18,497 nt of DNA from DATDOO01 sp035293245 (GTDB lineage: Bacteria; Pseudomonadota; Gammaproteobacteria; Methylococcales; Methylococcaceae): positions 1 through 18,497 of the forward strand of contig DATDOO010000258.1 in the NCBI GenBank assembly GCA_035293245.1. Reading direction: 5' to 3'. A program made the translations under genes and the position numbers. Under the pieces are notes generated by a model that searched no databases, was not told the DNA's origin, and worked only from the letters and a program-made list of their open reading frames with translations. This document shows, one piece after another, positions 7,091 to 15,578 of the stretch. Numbering within the stretch: position 1 is the first letter of the stretch; every line of letters starts with the position of its first letter.

Positions 7091-8793
7091 TGGCCATCAA
7101 ATCCGACCAGTGGATCCGCCGCATGGCGGCCGAGTACGGCATGATCGAACCCTTCGAGGCGGGGCAGGTGCGCCACGCCGACAACGGCCGGGTCATTTCC
7201 TATGGCACCTCCAGCTACGGCTACGACATCCGCTGCGCCGACGAATTCAAGATTTTCACCAACATCAATTCCGCCATCGTCGATCCCAAGAATTTCGACG
7301 AGAGCAGCTTCGTCAACGTCAAGTCGGACGTGTGCATCATCCCGCCCAACTCTTTCGCCTTGGCGCGCACGGTGGAATATTTCCGCATCCCGCGCGACGT
7401 GCTGGTGGTGTGTCTGGGAAAATCGACCTATGCCCGCTGTTTTCGCGGCGACACCCGTGTTGCCCTGGTCGATGGCACGGCGCCGACCCTGGAGGAAATG
7501 GCCCGCCGCGCCGAGACGGGCGAGATGTTCTGGGGTTACAGCATTGGGGAAAACGGCCGCCTGATCGTTGCCCGCCTCGATGCCCCACGCCACGTGGGCC
7601 ACGACAACCTGGTGGAGGTGGAACTGGACAATGGCGGTGTCATCCATGCCACGCCCGATCACCTGTTCATGCTGCGGGACGGCCGCTGGCTGGCCGCCGG
7701 CGAACTGTCCCCCGGCATCTCGCTGATGCCCCTGTACCGCAATTTGGCGCGCGGCTACGAAATGGTTTATCAGCCCCTCAACGGCCATCTTTATCCGACC
7801 CACCGCCTGGCCGACGACTGGAATCTGCGCCACGGCATTTATGCCGATGACACCGACACCCATCGGCATCACGTCGATCGCGACCGTCTCAACAACAATC
7901 CCTGGAATATCGTGCGCATGGACGCGGCGGCCCATATCGCCGCCCTGCACAACGCAGAAAATTTCGGCGACGAGTTCGATCCGGACGAACACGGCGCCGC
8001 CATTCGCGCCGCCTTGCAGTCGCGCATGCAGGATCAGGAATGGGCCGAACGCTATGCCAGCCTGCAAAGCGAACGCGCCCGGCGCTTCTGGCACGAGGAT
8101 GACTACCGGCAGGTGCGCTGCGAACTTCTCGCGGCGCGACAACACGTTTCCGACGCGACTCGGGCGGCCCATCGGGAGGCGATGCTGGAACGCTATCGCA
8201 GCCAGGCCGAGCGTGAGCGCCAGGGCGAACGCATGCGCGCCGCCTGGCGGAACGCCGGCGACGAGCGCCGCCGGGTCCAGGCCGAACACGCCCGAGGTCT
8301 GCGCCTGCGCGAGGAAATTACCGCCGAGACGGTCAATGCGGCCTTGCACCAGACCGGCTCGATTCGCGCCGCCGCCCGGATGCTCGACTGCGATCGCAGC
8401 ACTTTCCGCCGTTTTCCCGAAGTGTTGGCCGCCTTCCGGGGCAAGGCGGCGCAGCCGTTGCGCAATCACAAAGTCGCGGCCGTGCATTCCCTGGGCGGCG
8501 AGCACGATGTCTTTTGCTTGACCGTCCCCGAAGCCGGCAACTTCGCCCTGGAGGATGGGATTTTCGTCCACAACTGCGGCATCATCGTCAACGTGACACC
8601 CCTGGAACCCGAATGGGAGGGCCACGTGACCCTGGAGTTCTCCAACACCACGCCCCTGCCGGCCAAGATTTACGCCAACGAGGGCGTGGCCCAGGTGCTG
8701 TTCCTCGGCGCCGACCAGGTGTGTGAAACCTCCTACCGTGATCGGGGAGGCAAGTACCAGGGCCAGACGGGCGTGACCCTGCCCAAGGCCTGA
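7090..8793 (+). CDS. dcd: dCTP deaminase interrupted by an intein
   Basis: A 567-codon frame encoding dCTP deaminase (dCTP to dUTP, the pyrimidine route to dTMP) with an internal intein. The N-extein is residues 1-116 and the C-extein 496-567, joining to 188 residues, the usual Dcd size. Dcd signatures are present: SSYGYDIRCADEF, the catalytic-arm motif GKSTYAR (Ser112, Arg116) ending the N-extein, and after splicing the catalytic glutamate (mature residue 137) in GHVTLEFSN. The C-terminus YRDRGGKYQGQTGVTLPKA is also typical. The intein therefore separates Ser/Arg from Glu of the active site, so the precursor should be inactive. An AAGGGA at 7075-7080 lies 9 bases before the ATG. The gene is probably essential or near-essential for dTTP supply, which favours retention of a splicing-competent intein. 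Confidence 0.96.
   Translation: MAIKSDQWIRRMAAEYGMIEPFEAGQVRHADNGRVISYGTSSYGYDIRCADEFKIFTNINSAIVDPKNFDESSFVNVKSDVCIIPPNSFALARTVEYFRIPRDVLVVCLGKSTYARCFRGDTRVALVDGTAPTLEEMARRAETGEMFWGYSIGENGRLIVARLDAPRHVGHDNLVEVELDNGGVIHATPDHLFMLRDGRWLAAGELSPGISLMPLYRNLARGYEMVYQPLNGHLYPTHRLADDWNLRHGIYADDTDTHRHHVDRDRLNNNPWNIVRMDAAAHIAALHNAENFGDEFDPDEHGAAIRAALQSRMQDQEWAERYASLQSERARRFWHEDDYRQVRCELLAARQHVSDATRAAHREAMLERYRSQAERERQGERMRAAWRNAGDERRRVQAEHARGLRLREEITAETVNAALHQTGSIRAAARMLDCDRSTFRRFPEVLAAFRGKAAQPLRNHKVAAVHSLGGEHDVFCLTVPEAGNFALEDGIFVHNCGIIVNVTPLEPEWEGHVTLEFSNTTPLPAKIYANEGVAQVLFLGADQVCETSYRDRGGKYQGQTGVTLPKA
7789..7950 (+). other. HNH endonuclease core inside the intein
   Basis: Intein residues 118-171 contain the pattern THRHHVDRDRLNNNPWNI (141-158), followed by HIAALH (166-171). 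This matches the histidine pair, NN.P.NI segment and trailing histidines of HNH homing nucleases, not the LAGLIDADG type usual in inteins. It should cut the intein-free dcd allele near the insertion site. All key residues appear intact. Confidence 0.85.
7990..8436 (+). other. Charged repeat linker and helix-turn-helix of the homing nuclease
   Basis: Intein residues 185-285 are rich in Arg, Glu and Ala. They show loosely repeated units with a W or Y about every 25-30 residues (SRMQDQEWAERY, RARRFWHEDDYRQ, AMLERYRSQ, RMRAAWRNAGDERRRVQ), reminiscent of the NUMOD repeats that contact DNA in other HNH homing enzymes. Residues 298-333 (TVNAALHQTGSIRAAARMLD, then CDRSTFRRFPEVLAAF) form a clear helix-turn-helix resembling the Fis/resolvase type. 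Together they probably read the target site. The NUMOD assignment is inference. Confidence 0.6.
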
Positions 8794-8821
8794 TTTTTCC
8801 CGGCGCATTTCCCGGCTCGAC

Positions 8822-10069
<1,248 letters not shown>

Positions 10070-10072
10070 GGG

Positions 10073-10684
10073 GTGGAGCGCGAAGGCGTCGTCAAATACC
10101 GGCTGGATCACGTTTATGCTCCGCCGCAATGTTTCCCCGGTCTCGCGCGCCTGACCGCCTGGCGCACCGTCCTGCATCGACTGGGGTTGATCGGCCAGGA
10201 TCCGGCGCGTTACGGGGGTCTGGGCTACGGCAATCTCAGCCAACGGCTGGAGGGCGAAACATTCCTCGTCACCGCCACCCAAACCGGCCACCTGACGCAT
10301 CTGGAAGCGGAACACTATGTCCGGGTCGTGTGGGCGTCGCCGGCAGACAACGCCTTGCGCGCCGAAGGCCCGGTGCCGCCGTCCTCGGAAGCCCTGACCC
10401 ACGCGGCCCTGTATGCCGCCGATGCGCGCATCCGTTTTGTCATTCACGTCCACTGCCCGGAAATCTGGCGCGAGGCCCGCCGCTTGCGGCTAGCCGTTAT
10501 TTCGGCCGATTGCGCCTACGGCACGCCGGAATTGGCCGGTGAGGCCCGCAAGATGGCGGCGGCTTCAGTCCTGCCGGGGCTGTTGGTCATGGGGGGGCAT
10601 GAGGACGGCATCCTGGTTTTCGGCGCGGAACTTTCCCCGGCGGCGGGGTTGCTGATCGATACGCTTGCGGAGGCTCTCACATGA
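10073..10684 (+). CDS. Class II aldolase/adducin-family protein
   Basis: A 203-residue zinc-dependent protein of the araD/fucA/mtnB superfamily. The GxGNxS-type phosphate-binding loop is GYGNLSQR (51-58). Glu106 in PPSSEALTHAALY is the likely catalytic acid/base. His125 and His127 in HVHCPE are zinc ligands, with His176 in MGGHEDGIL as the third. The substrate is unknown. The size resembles methylthioribulose-1-phosphate dehydratase, but no other methionine-salvage gene is adjacent. The start is a GTG at 10073, three bases after the symporter stop, with GAGAAGG just upstream. The TGA stop overlaps the ATG of the next small ORF in an ATGA. Confidence 0.82.
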   Translation: MEREGVVKYRLDHVYAPPQCFPGLARLTAWRTVLHRLGLIGQDPARYGGLGYGNLSQRLEGETFLVTATQTGHLTHLEAEHYVRVVWASPADNALRAEGPVPPSSEALTHAALYAADARIRFVIHVHCPEIWREARRLRLAVISADCAYGTPELAGEARKMAAASVLPGLLVMGGHEDGILVFGAELSPAAGLLIDTLAEALT

Positions 10685-10926
10685 AATTTGCAGCAACCTT
10701 ATTTACCCCGTGTTTCCGGGTAATCCTGCCCCGAACCCGATCCGGTTCCCCCCTTTCGCAAAGGGGGGTTAGGGGGGATTTGACAGTCCCGCCTCGGGGG
10801 AATGCCCGGAAAATCCCCCCTGCCCCCTTTTCCAAAAGGGGGGTGCCTAGGCTGAAGAAGACAAGCGTGGTGGGAGTGCTACCTTTCATAATCCAGGGAG
10901 GCGCGGCCCGCCGCTCGTTGACATGA
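10681..10926 (+). CDS. Small bridging ORF built around a dispersed repeat; reality uncertain
   Basis: An 81-codon frame whose ATG overlaps the aldolase stop (ATGA at 10681-10684) and whose TGA overlaps the macrodomain ATG (ATGA at 10923-10926). Residues 23-55 (SPLSQRGVRGDL, then KIPPAPFSKRGV) are translated from the G-run palindromic element, so this segment is not conserved protein. The first 20 residues (MKFAATLFTPCFRVI) are mildly hydrophobic. It may be a genuine small peptide, a decayed gene, or simply a frame that carries ribosomes across the insertion to the macrodomain start, which lacks a well-placed Shine-Dalgarno. No family is recognised. Confidence 0.3.
   Translation: MKFAATLFTPCFRVILPRTRSGSPLSQRGVRGDLTVPPRGNARKIPPAPFSKRGVPRLKKTSVVGVLPFIIQGGAARRSLT
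10748..10844. repeat. G-run palindromic dispersed repeat, copy B (complete form)
   Basis: A nested palindrome with three parts. The first is a perfect 9-base-stem hairpin CCCCCCTTT-CGC-AAAGGGGGG (10748-10768). The second is an 11-base inner inverted repeat AGGGGGGATTT (10771-10781) paired with AAATCCCCCCT (10811-10821). The third is a second hairpin CCCCCTTT-TCCA-AAAGGGGG (10823-10842). It shares a 22-base block (10760-10781) and a 15-base block (10810-10824) exactly with copy A. It is inserted between the aldolase and macrodomain genes and leaves a + strand reading frame open through its whole length. Confidence 0.8.
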
Positions 10927-11447
10927 CACGCATCGAACTCGTGGACGGCGACATCACCCAATTGGCCGTGGACGCCATCGTCAACGCGGCCAACTCCTCC
11001 CTGCTCGGCGGCGGCGGGGTGGACGGCGCCATCCATCGGGCCGCCGGCCCCGAACTCCTGGCCGAGTGCCGTACCCTGGGCGGCTGCCCGACCGGGCAGG
11101 CGAAAATCACCCAAGGCTACCGCTTGCCGGCGCGATATGTCATCCACACCGTGGGACCCGTGTGGCACGGCGGAGGCCATGGCGAGGCCGAGTTGCTGGC
11201 GGGCTGCTACCGGGAGTCGTTGAGCCTGGCGCGCGAGCACGGCTGCAAGAGCGTGGCTTTTCCGGCCATTTCCTGCGGGGTGTACGGCTACCCGATCGAC
11301 GAGGCGGCGCGGGTGGCGGTGAAGGCTTTGCAGCAGTCGCTCGCGGATCAGCCTTTGCCGGAAACGGTATTGCTGGTGTGTTTCAACGCCGAGGTGCGCG
11401 CCGCTTATGAGGCCGCTTTTTCCGACGGCCAAGGAGAAGTGCGATGA
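10923..11447 (+). CDS. Macrodomain protein, O-acetyl-ADP-ribose deacetylase YmdB-like
   Basis: A 174-residue single macrodomain. Members bind ADP-ribose and hydrolyse O-acetyl-ADP-ribose or mono-ADP-ribosyl modifications. The ligand-binding pattern is complete: GDITQLAVDAIVNAANSSL (9-27) with Asn21 and Asn24, the catalytic loop GGGGVDGAIHRAAG (29-42) with Asp34, and the phosphate loop FPAISCGVYGYP (113-124). Length is close to E. coli YmdB (177). No ribosome binding site lies at normal distance; GGGAGG is about 21 bases upstream. Expression may therefore depend on translational coupling to the frame before it. The TGA overlaps the next ATG (11444), so it is also coupled to the M18 peptidase gene. 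Confidence 0.93.
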   Translation: MTRIELVDGDITQLAVDAIVNAANSSLLGGGGVDGAIHRAAGPELLAECRTLGGCPTGQAKITQGYRLPARYVIHTVGPVWHGGGHGEAELLAGCYRESLSLAREHGCKSVAFPAISCGVYGYPIDEAARVAVKALQQSLADQPLPETVLLVCFNAEVRAAYEAAFSDGQGEVR

Positions 11448-12757
11448 GCCTCGTCACGCCGGAACAGCGCCGCCACGCCCAGGACTTGCTGGATTTCATC
11501 GATGCCAGTCCCAGCCCCTGGCACGCCGCCGCGACACTTCTCGATCGCCTGTCCGCCCAAGGCTTCCGCCGCCTCGACGAAGGGGAGCGCTGGGATGTGG
11601 AACCGGGCGGCTGTTACTGCGTGGTGCGCGACGGTTCCTCCGTCATTGCCTTCATCGCCGGGACTACCGCGCCGGCCGAACACGGTTTCCGTCTGCTTGG
11701 CGCGCACACGGATTCGCCGGGCTTGCGCCTGCGGCCCAACGCCCCCTACGTCGCCGAGCCTTTGGTGCGCTTGGGGGTGGAGATTTACGGCGGGCCCATC
11801 CTCGCCACCTTCGCCGACCGCGATTTGAGCCTTGCCGGCCGCTTGGCCGTGCGTGACGGTAAAGAGGTGGCCACACGCCTGGTGCGTTTTGAGAAGGCAT
11901 TGCTGCGTCTGCCCAATCTCGCCATCCACATGAACCGCGCGGTGAACGAGGAAGGGCTGAAGTTCCACAAGCAGTTCGAATTGCCCTTGCTGTGGGCGGG
12001 ACTGAACGGCGCACCGCCGCAGGCACGCTTCCGCAGCCAGCTGGCCGAGCGCGCCGCGGGGTGCGCGCCGGAAGACATCCTGGGCTGGGAGCTGCACGTC
12101 TTCGATACCCAGCCGGGCGCATTCTGGGGCGCGGAGGAGGAATTCCTCGCCGACAGTCAGCTGGACAATCTGGCCTCCTGTCACGCCGGCCTCAGCGCAC
12201 TGTTGGCGGGAGTCGGCAACGATACTGCCGCGACACGCGTCCTGGCCTGCTTCGATCACGAGGAAGTTGGCAGCGAGAGCGCGGAAGGGGCGGGCGGCAG
12301 TTTCCTTGCCGACGTGTTGCGCCGCGTATCCGCTGCACTCGGTTGCGACGAGGAAGATTATCGTCGCGCCATGGCGAAAAGCTTTCTGGTGTCCGCCGAC
12401 ATGGCCCACGCTTACCATCCCAACTTCCCCAACGCCTATGATCCTCAGCACGTGGTGCGGGTGAACGGCGGCCCGGTCATCAAGCTAAACGCCTGCCAGC
12501 GCTACGCCACCGACAGCGTGGCCGAAGCGCGCTTCGCGCTCCTGTGCCAGGAGGCGCAAGTTCCGGTGCAACGCTACTCCCATCGCGGCGACTTGGCCTG
12601 CGGCAGCACCATCGGCCCCATGAGCGCCGCCCAACTGGGCATTCCGACGGTAGATGTCGGCAACCCCATGTGGGCCATGCACAGCGTGCGCGAGAGCGCT
12701 GGCGTGCTGGACCACGACTTCATGACCTGCGTGCTGACGCGCTTTTTCCTTTCCTGA
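11444..12757 (+). CDS. M18-family metalloaminopeptidase
   Basis: A 437-residue cytosolic dizinc aminopeptidase of the aspartyl aminopeptidase (M18, DNPEP/ApeB) family, which removes N-terminal acidic residues from peptides. Metal and catalytic residues are visible: His88 in GAHTDSPGL, Asp240 in SQLDNLAS, the Glu273/Glu274 pair in CFDHEEVGSES, Asp319 in SADMAHAYHPNF and His413 in MHSVRESAG. Length fits the family (about 430-480). It overlaps the macrodomain gene by four bases (ATGA). Oligopeptidase A follows within 14 bases, so two peptide-degrading enzymes are made from one transcript. Confidence 0.95.
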   Translation: MSLVTPEQRRHAQDLLDFIDASPSPWHAAATLLDRLSAQGFRRLDEGERWDVEPGGCYCVVRDGSSVIAFIAGTTAPAEHGFRLLGAHTDSPGLRLRPNAPYVAEPLVRLGVEIYGGPILATFADRDLSLAGRLAVRDGKEVATRLVRFEKALLRLPNLAIHMNRAVNEEGLKFHKQFELPLLWAGLNGAPPQARFRSQLAERAAGCAPEDILGWELHVFDTQPGAFWGAEEEFLADSQLDNLASCHAGLSALLAGVGNDTAATRVLACFDHEEVGSESAEGAGGSFLADVLRRVSAALGCDEEDYRRAMAKSFLVSADMAHAYHPNFPNAYDPQHVVRVNGGPVIKLNACQRYATDSVAEARFALLCQEAQVPVQRYSHRGDLACGSTIGPMSAAQLGIPTVDVGNPMWAMHSVRESAGVLDHDFMTCVLTRFFLS

Positions 12758-12770
12758 TGTGAAAACACCC

Positions 12771-14825
12771 ATGACCGACAAAAACCCGCTTCTTGAATCG
12801 TTTCACCTGCCACCGTTCTCGCGCATCCGTCCCGAGCATGTGGGGCCGGCCATCCGCCACTTGCTGGCGGAAAACCGCAAGGCGGTCGACGCGCTGCTCG
12901 GCGAGGCAAAATGTTTCACGTGGAACAGCCTGGTCGTGCCCCTGGAGAATCTCGACGATCGTCTGGGCCGCGCCTGGTCGCCGGTCGGACACCTGAACGC
13001 CGTGGTCAACAGCGACGAATTGCGCACCGCCTACAATGCCTGCCTGCCGCTCCTGTCCGAATACGGCACGGAACTGGGCCACAACCGCAAGCTTTTCGAG
13101 GCGTACAAGATGCTCGCGGAGCGGGCGGGTTTTCTCCGTCTGGACGACGTGCAGAAGAAAATCGTCGACGACGCCCTGCGCGACTTCCACCTCTCCGGCG
13201 TGGACTTGCCGGACGACAAGAAAGCGCGCTTCAAGGACATCGCCCGCGAGCTGTCGGAAATCACTTCCAAGTTCGAGGACAACTTGCTGGACGCCACCCA
13301 CGGCTGGCACAAGCGCATCGTTGATCCGGCGCATCTGGCGGGCCTTCCGGAGTCGGCGCAGACCATGGCCCGCGAGCGCGCCGAACAGGACGAGGTGGAA
13401 GGCTGGCTGTTCACCCTGGAGTTCCCGTCCTACGTGGCGGTCATGACCTACGCCGACGACCGGGAGTTGCGCCGCGAAATGTACGAGGCTTACGTGACCC
13501 GCGCCTCCGATGTGGGCCCCAACGCCGGCAAGTGGGACAACACGGAACTGATGGAGCGCATCCTGAAACTGCGCCACGAAGAAGCCCAATTGCTCGGCTA
13601 CGCCAATTTCGCCGAGTTGTCGCTGACCACCAAGATGGCCGAATCGAGCGAACAGGTCCTGGGTTTTTTGCGCGATCTGGCGGAGCGCTCCCGGCCGGTG
13701 GCGCGCCGCGACCTGGACGAACTGGAAGCTTTCGCCCGCGAGGAGCACGGCGTGGAAAAGCTGGAGGTGTGGGACATCGGCTACTACGCGGAAAAACTGC
13801 GCCAGCACCGCTACCAATTGTCGGAAGAGGAGGTGCGCCCTTACTTCCCCGCCGAACAGGCCACCGCAGGGATGTTCGCCATCGTGGAAAAACTTTACGG
13901 TATCCGCATCGGTGCCGTGGAAGGCGTGGACGTGTGGCATCCGGACGTGCGCTTTTACGAAATCCGCGACGCGGCGGGCAACAACAACAACCTGCGCGGC
14001 CAGTTCTACCTGGATTTGTACGCCCGGCCGAAGAAGCGCGGCGGCGCCTGGATGGACGACTGCGTCACCCGCCGGAAACTGGACGGCGCAATCCAGACCC
14101 CGGTCGCCTACCTCACCTGCAACTTCCCGCCCCCGACCCGGGAACAGCCCTCCCTGTTGCGCCACGACGATGTGGTGACCCTGTTCCACGAATTCGGCCA
14201 CGGCCTGCATCACATGCTGACCAAAGTGGACTACCTGGCCGCCTCGGGCATCCACGGCGTGGAATGGGACGCGGTGGAACTGCCCAGCCAGTTCATGGAA
14301 AACTTTTGCTGGGAACGCGAGGCGCTGGATTTGATCTCCGGCCACTGGCAGACGGGCGAGAAGCTGCCCGAGGACTTGTACCGGAAAATGCTCGCCGCCA
14401 AGAATTTCCAGTCCGGCATGCAGATGGTGCGGCAGCTGGAATTCGCAATCTTCGACCTGCGCATGCACGGGGAATACGATCCCGAAAAAGGCGGGCGCGT
14501 CTATGAAATTCTGGACGAAGTGCGCCGGCAAGTCGCGGTGGTCGTCCCGCCCGCCTTCAACCGCTTCCCGCACAGCTTCTCCCACATCTTCGCCGGCGGG
14601 TACGCGGCGGGCTATTACAGCTACAAATGGGCGGAGGTGCTGTCGGCAGACGCCTATTCCCTGTTCGAGGAGACCGGCGTCTTCAACCCGGAGACCGGGC
14701 GCAGTTTCCTGGAGAACGTGCTGGAAAAGGGTGGCTCACGGCCGGCGATGGAACTGTTCCATGCATTCCGCGGGCGGGAGCCTGCCATAGACGCCTTGCT
14801 GCGGCATAATGGCATCGCGGGATAA
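12771..14825 (+). CDS. prlC: Oligopeptidase A (M3 zinc metallopeptidase)
   Basis: A 684-residue thimet-oligopeptidase-like enzyme that degrades short peptides, including cleaved signal peptides, in the cytosol. The N-terminus MTDKNPLLESFHLPPFSRIRPEHV aligns with the start of E. coli OpdA, which is why the ATG at 12771 is preferred over an in-frame GTG at 12759 that would add four residues. The zinc site HEFGH (His473, Glu474, His477) is followed by the third-ligand region in HGVEWDAVELPSQFMENF and the substrate-binding glycine/tyrosine loop HIFAGGYAAGYYSYKWAEVL. The full family length is present. It is the second peptidase in a row and may act on products that the M18 enzyme then trims. Confidence 0.95.
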   Translation: MTDKNPLLESFHLPPFSRIRPEHVGPAIRHLLAENRKAVDALLGEAKCFTWNSLVVPLENLDDRLGRAWSPVGHLNAVVNSDELRTAYNACLPLLSEYGTELGHNRKLFEAYKMLAERAGFLRLDDVQKKIVDDALRDFHLSGVDLPDDKKARFKDIARELSEITSKFEDNLLDATHGWHKRIVDPAHLAGLPESAQTMARERAEQDEVEGWLFTLEFPSYVAVMTYADDRELRREMYEAYVTRASDVGPNAGKWDNTELMERILKLRHEEAQLLGYANFAELSLTTKMAESSEQVLGFLRDLAERSRPVARRDLDELEAFAREEHGVEKLEVWDIGYYAEKLRQHRYQLSEEEVRPYFPAEQATAGMFAIVEKLYGIRIGAVEGVDVWHPDVRFYEIRDAAGNNNNLRGQFYLDLYARPKKRGGAWMDDCVTRRKLDGAIQTPVAYLTCNFPPPTREQPSLLRHDDVVTLFHEFGHGLHHMLTKVDYLAASGIHGVEWDAVELPSQFMENFCWEREALDLISGHWQTGEKLPEDLYRKMLAAKNFQSGMQMVRQLEFAIFDLRMHGEYDPEKGGRVYEILDEVRRQVAVVVPPAFNRFPHSFSHIFAGGYAAGYYSYKWAEVLSADAYSLFEETGVFNPETGRSFLENVLEKGGSRPAMELFHAFRGREPAIDALLRHNGIAG

Positions 14826-14964
14826 GACTGGCTGAACGATCGCGCACGCATCGCGGAAAGGCGGGTACTTTCACTTTCACGGGGTGCAACAGGAAGCACT
14901 CAATTCGGCGACAGGGGGTCGACTGGCGGAAATGCATCGCCACCAAGGACATGAGAACGATTCG

Positions 14965-15471
14965 ATGACGCAGACTCTCCAACGTGTCACCACCGAATAC
15001 ATCGAGGCAGAGGACCGGATCCGCCTGTCGGGCGAGGTAACGAATGCCGCGCCAGTGGTCATCTGGCTCAGTTTCCGCCTGCTTCAGCGCATGCTTCCCT
15101 TGGTGCTGCGCTCCGTGGAACGGCAAGGGGCCGCCGCCGATAGTCCACGCGCCGAGGCCATGCATGGTTTTGCCCAGGAAGCCGCCAAGTCCGAACTGAA
15201 GCCCCAGCCCCCGGTGCGGGCAACATCCGAGAGCCGGGACTGGCTCGCGCTGTCCGTGGACATCGCCAACACCGAGCGGGGTATCCATATGACCTTCCGC
15301 GGCACAAATGGCCAGCAGGCGACTTTGGGGCTCGAAGCCAAGCCGTTGCGGCAATGGCTTGCCATTCTGCACGGGGCCTATGCGAAAGCGGGTTGGCCCC
15401 TCGATGTCTGGCCACGGTGGGTTCGGGAAAGCTTGCCGCAGCCAGGGGCTGGACCGGCGGCGCTGCACTGA
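14965..15471 (+). CDS. Conserved hypothetical protein
   Basis: A 168-residue protein beginning MTQTLQRVTTEYIEAEDRIR. The frame is open upstream to an ATG-less start at 14884, but the ATG at 14965 with GAG nine bases before it gives a start that resembles homologues I recall from methane-oxidising bacteria (the pattern TEYIEAEDRIRLSGE). That memory is not checked here. No enzyme motif, signal peptide or membrane helix is evident. Visible segments are an amphipathic helix FRLLQRMLPLVLRSVE and a C-terminal half with alternating strands (LALSVDIANTERGIHMTFRG, LGLEAKPLRQWLAILHGAY). It ends the long + strand gene run and is followed by a terminator-like hairpin. Confidence 0.65.
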   Translation: MTQTLQRVTTEYIEAEDRIRLSGEVTNAAPVVIWLSFRLLQRMLPLVLRSVERQGAAADSPRAEAMHGFAQEAAKSELKPQPPVRATSESRDWLALSVDIANTERGIHMTFRGTNGQQATLGLEAKPLRQWLAILHGAYAKAGWPLDVWPRWVRESLPQPGAGPAALH

Positions 15472-15478
15472 CGACCGA

Positions 15479-15522
15479 TTCCGCGCGGGTTGCGCGGAAA
15501 GGAAACCCGAGTTCGTTTTTTT
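15479..15522 (+). terminator. Possible intrinsic terminator ending the + strand gene run
   Basis: A perfect 8-base stem TTCCGCGC-GGGTT-GCGCGGAA (15479-15499) begins 8 bases after the stop codon, and seven T residues follow at 15516-15522. An alternative stem CGGGTT/AACCCG reaches closer to the T run. The distance from the first stem to the T run is long for a classical terminator. Confidence 0.4.
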
Positions 15523-15578
15523 CGTCGCTGGAATTCGCCATGGCGGCCGCCCCGACGCCCCCGGCCGACGTTTAAGCC

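Larger units (their letters stand above)
7438..8574 (+). mobile_element. Intein with HNH homing endonuclease, inserted in dcd
   Basis: A 379-residue intein begins at Cys1 (TGT, 7438-7440) and ends at Asn379 (AAC, 8572-8574). The next residue is Cys+1 of the C-extein. Block A is CFRGDTRVALVDG (1-13). Block B is GGVIHATPDHLFML (66-79), containing the TxxH motif with Thr72 and His75. Blocks F and G are HDVFCLTVPEAGNFALEDG and IFVHN, with the penultimate His378 and terminal Asn379. All residues needed for standard class 1 splicing are visible (Cys1, TxxH, His-Asn, Cys+1). There are no frameshifts, and codon use is as GC-rich as the host gene, so it is either long-resident or from a similar genome. 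The insertion point follows Arg116 in GKSTYAR, the most conserved motif of the host enzyme, as is usual for inteins. Confidence 0.95.

Noticed and set aside
7438..8574. Reading the long dcd gene as a domain fusion or as two genes split by an insertion
   Set aside because: Canonical splice-junction residues at both ends and exact restoration of a 188-residue Dcd identify an intein; there is no stop codon or new start.
12759..12770. GTG start for oligopeptidase A at 12759
   Set aside because: Possible, but the ATG at 12771 aligns with the E. coli OpdA N-terminus and needs no rare start.
12720..14585. 621-codon open frame antisense to oligopeptidase A
   Set aside because: The + strand frame carries HEFGH and full family length; the antisense frame has no motif.
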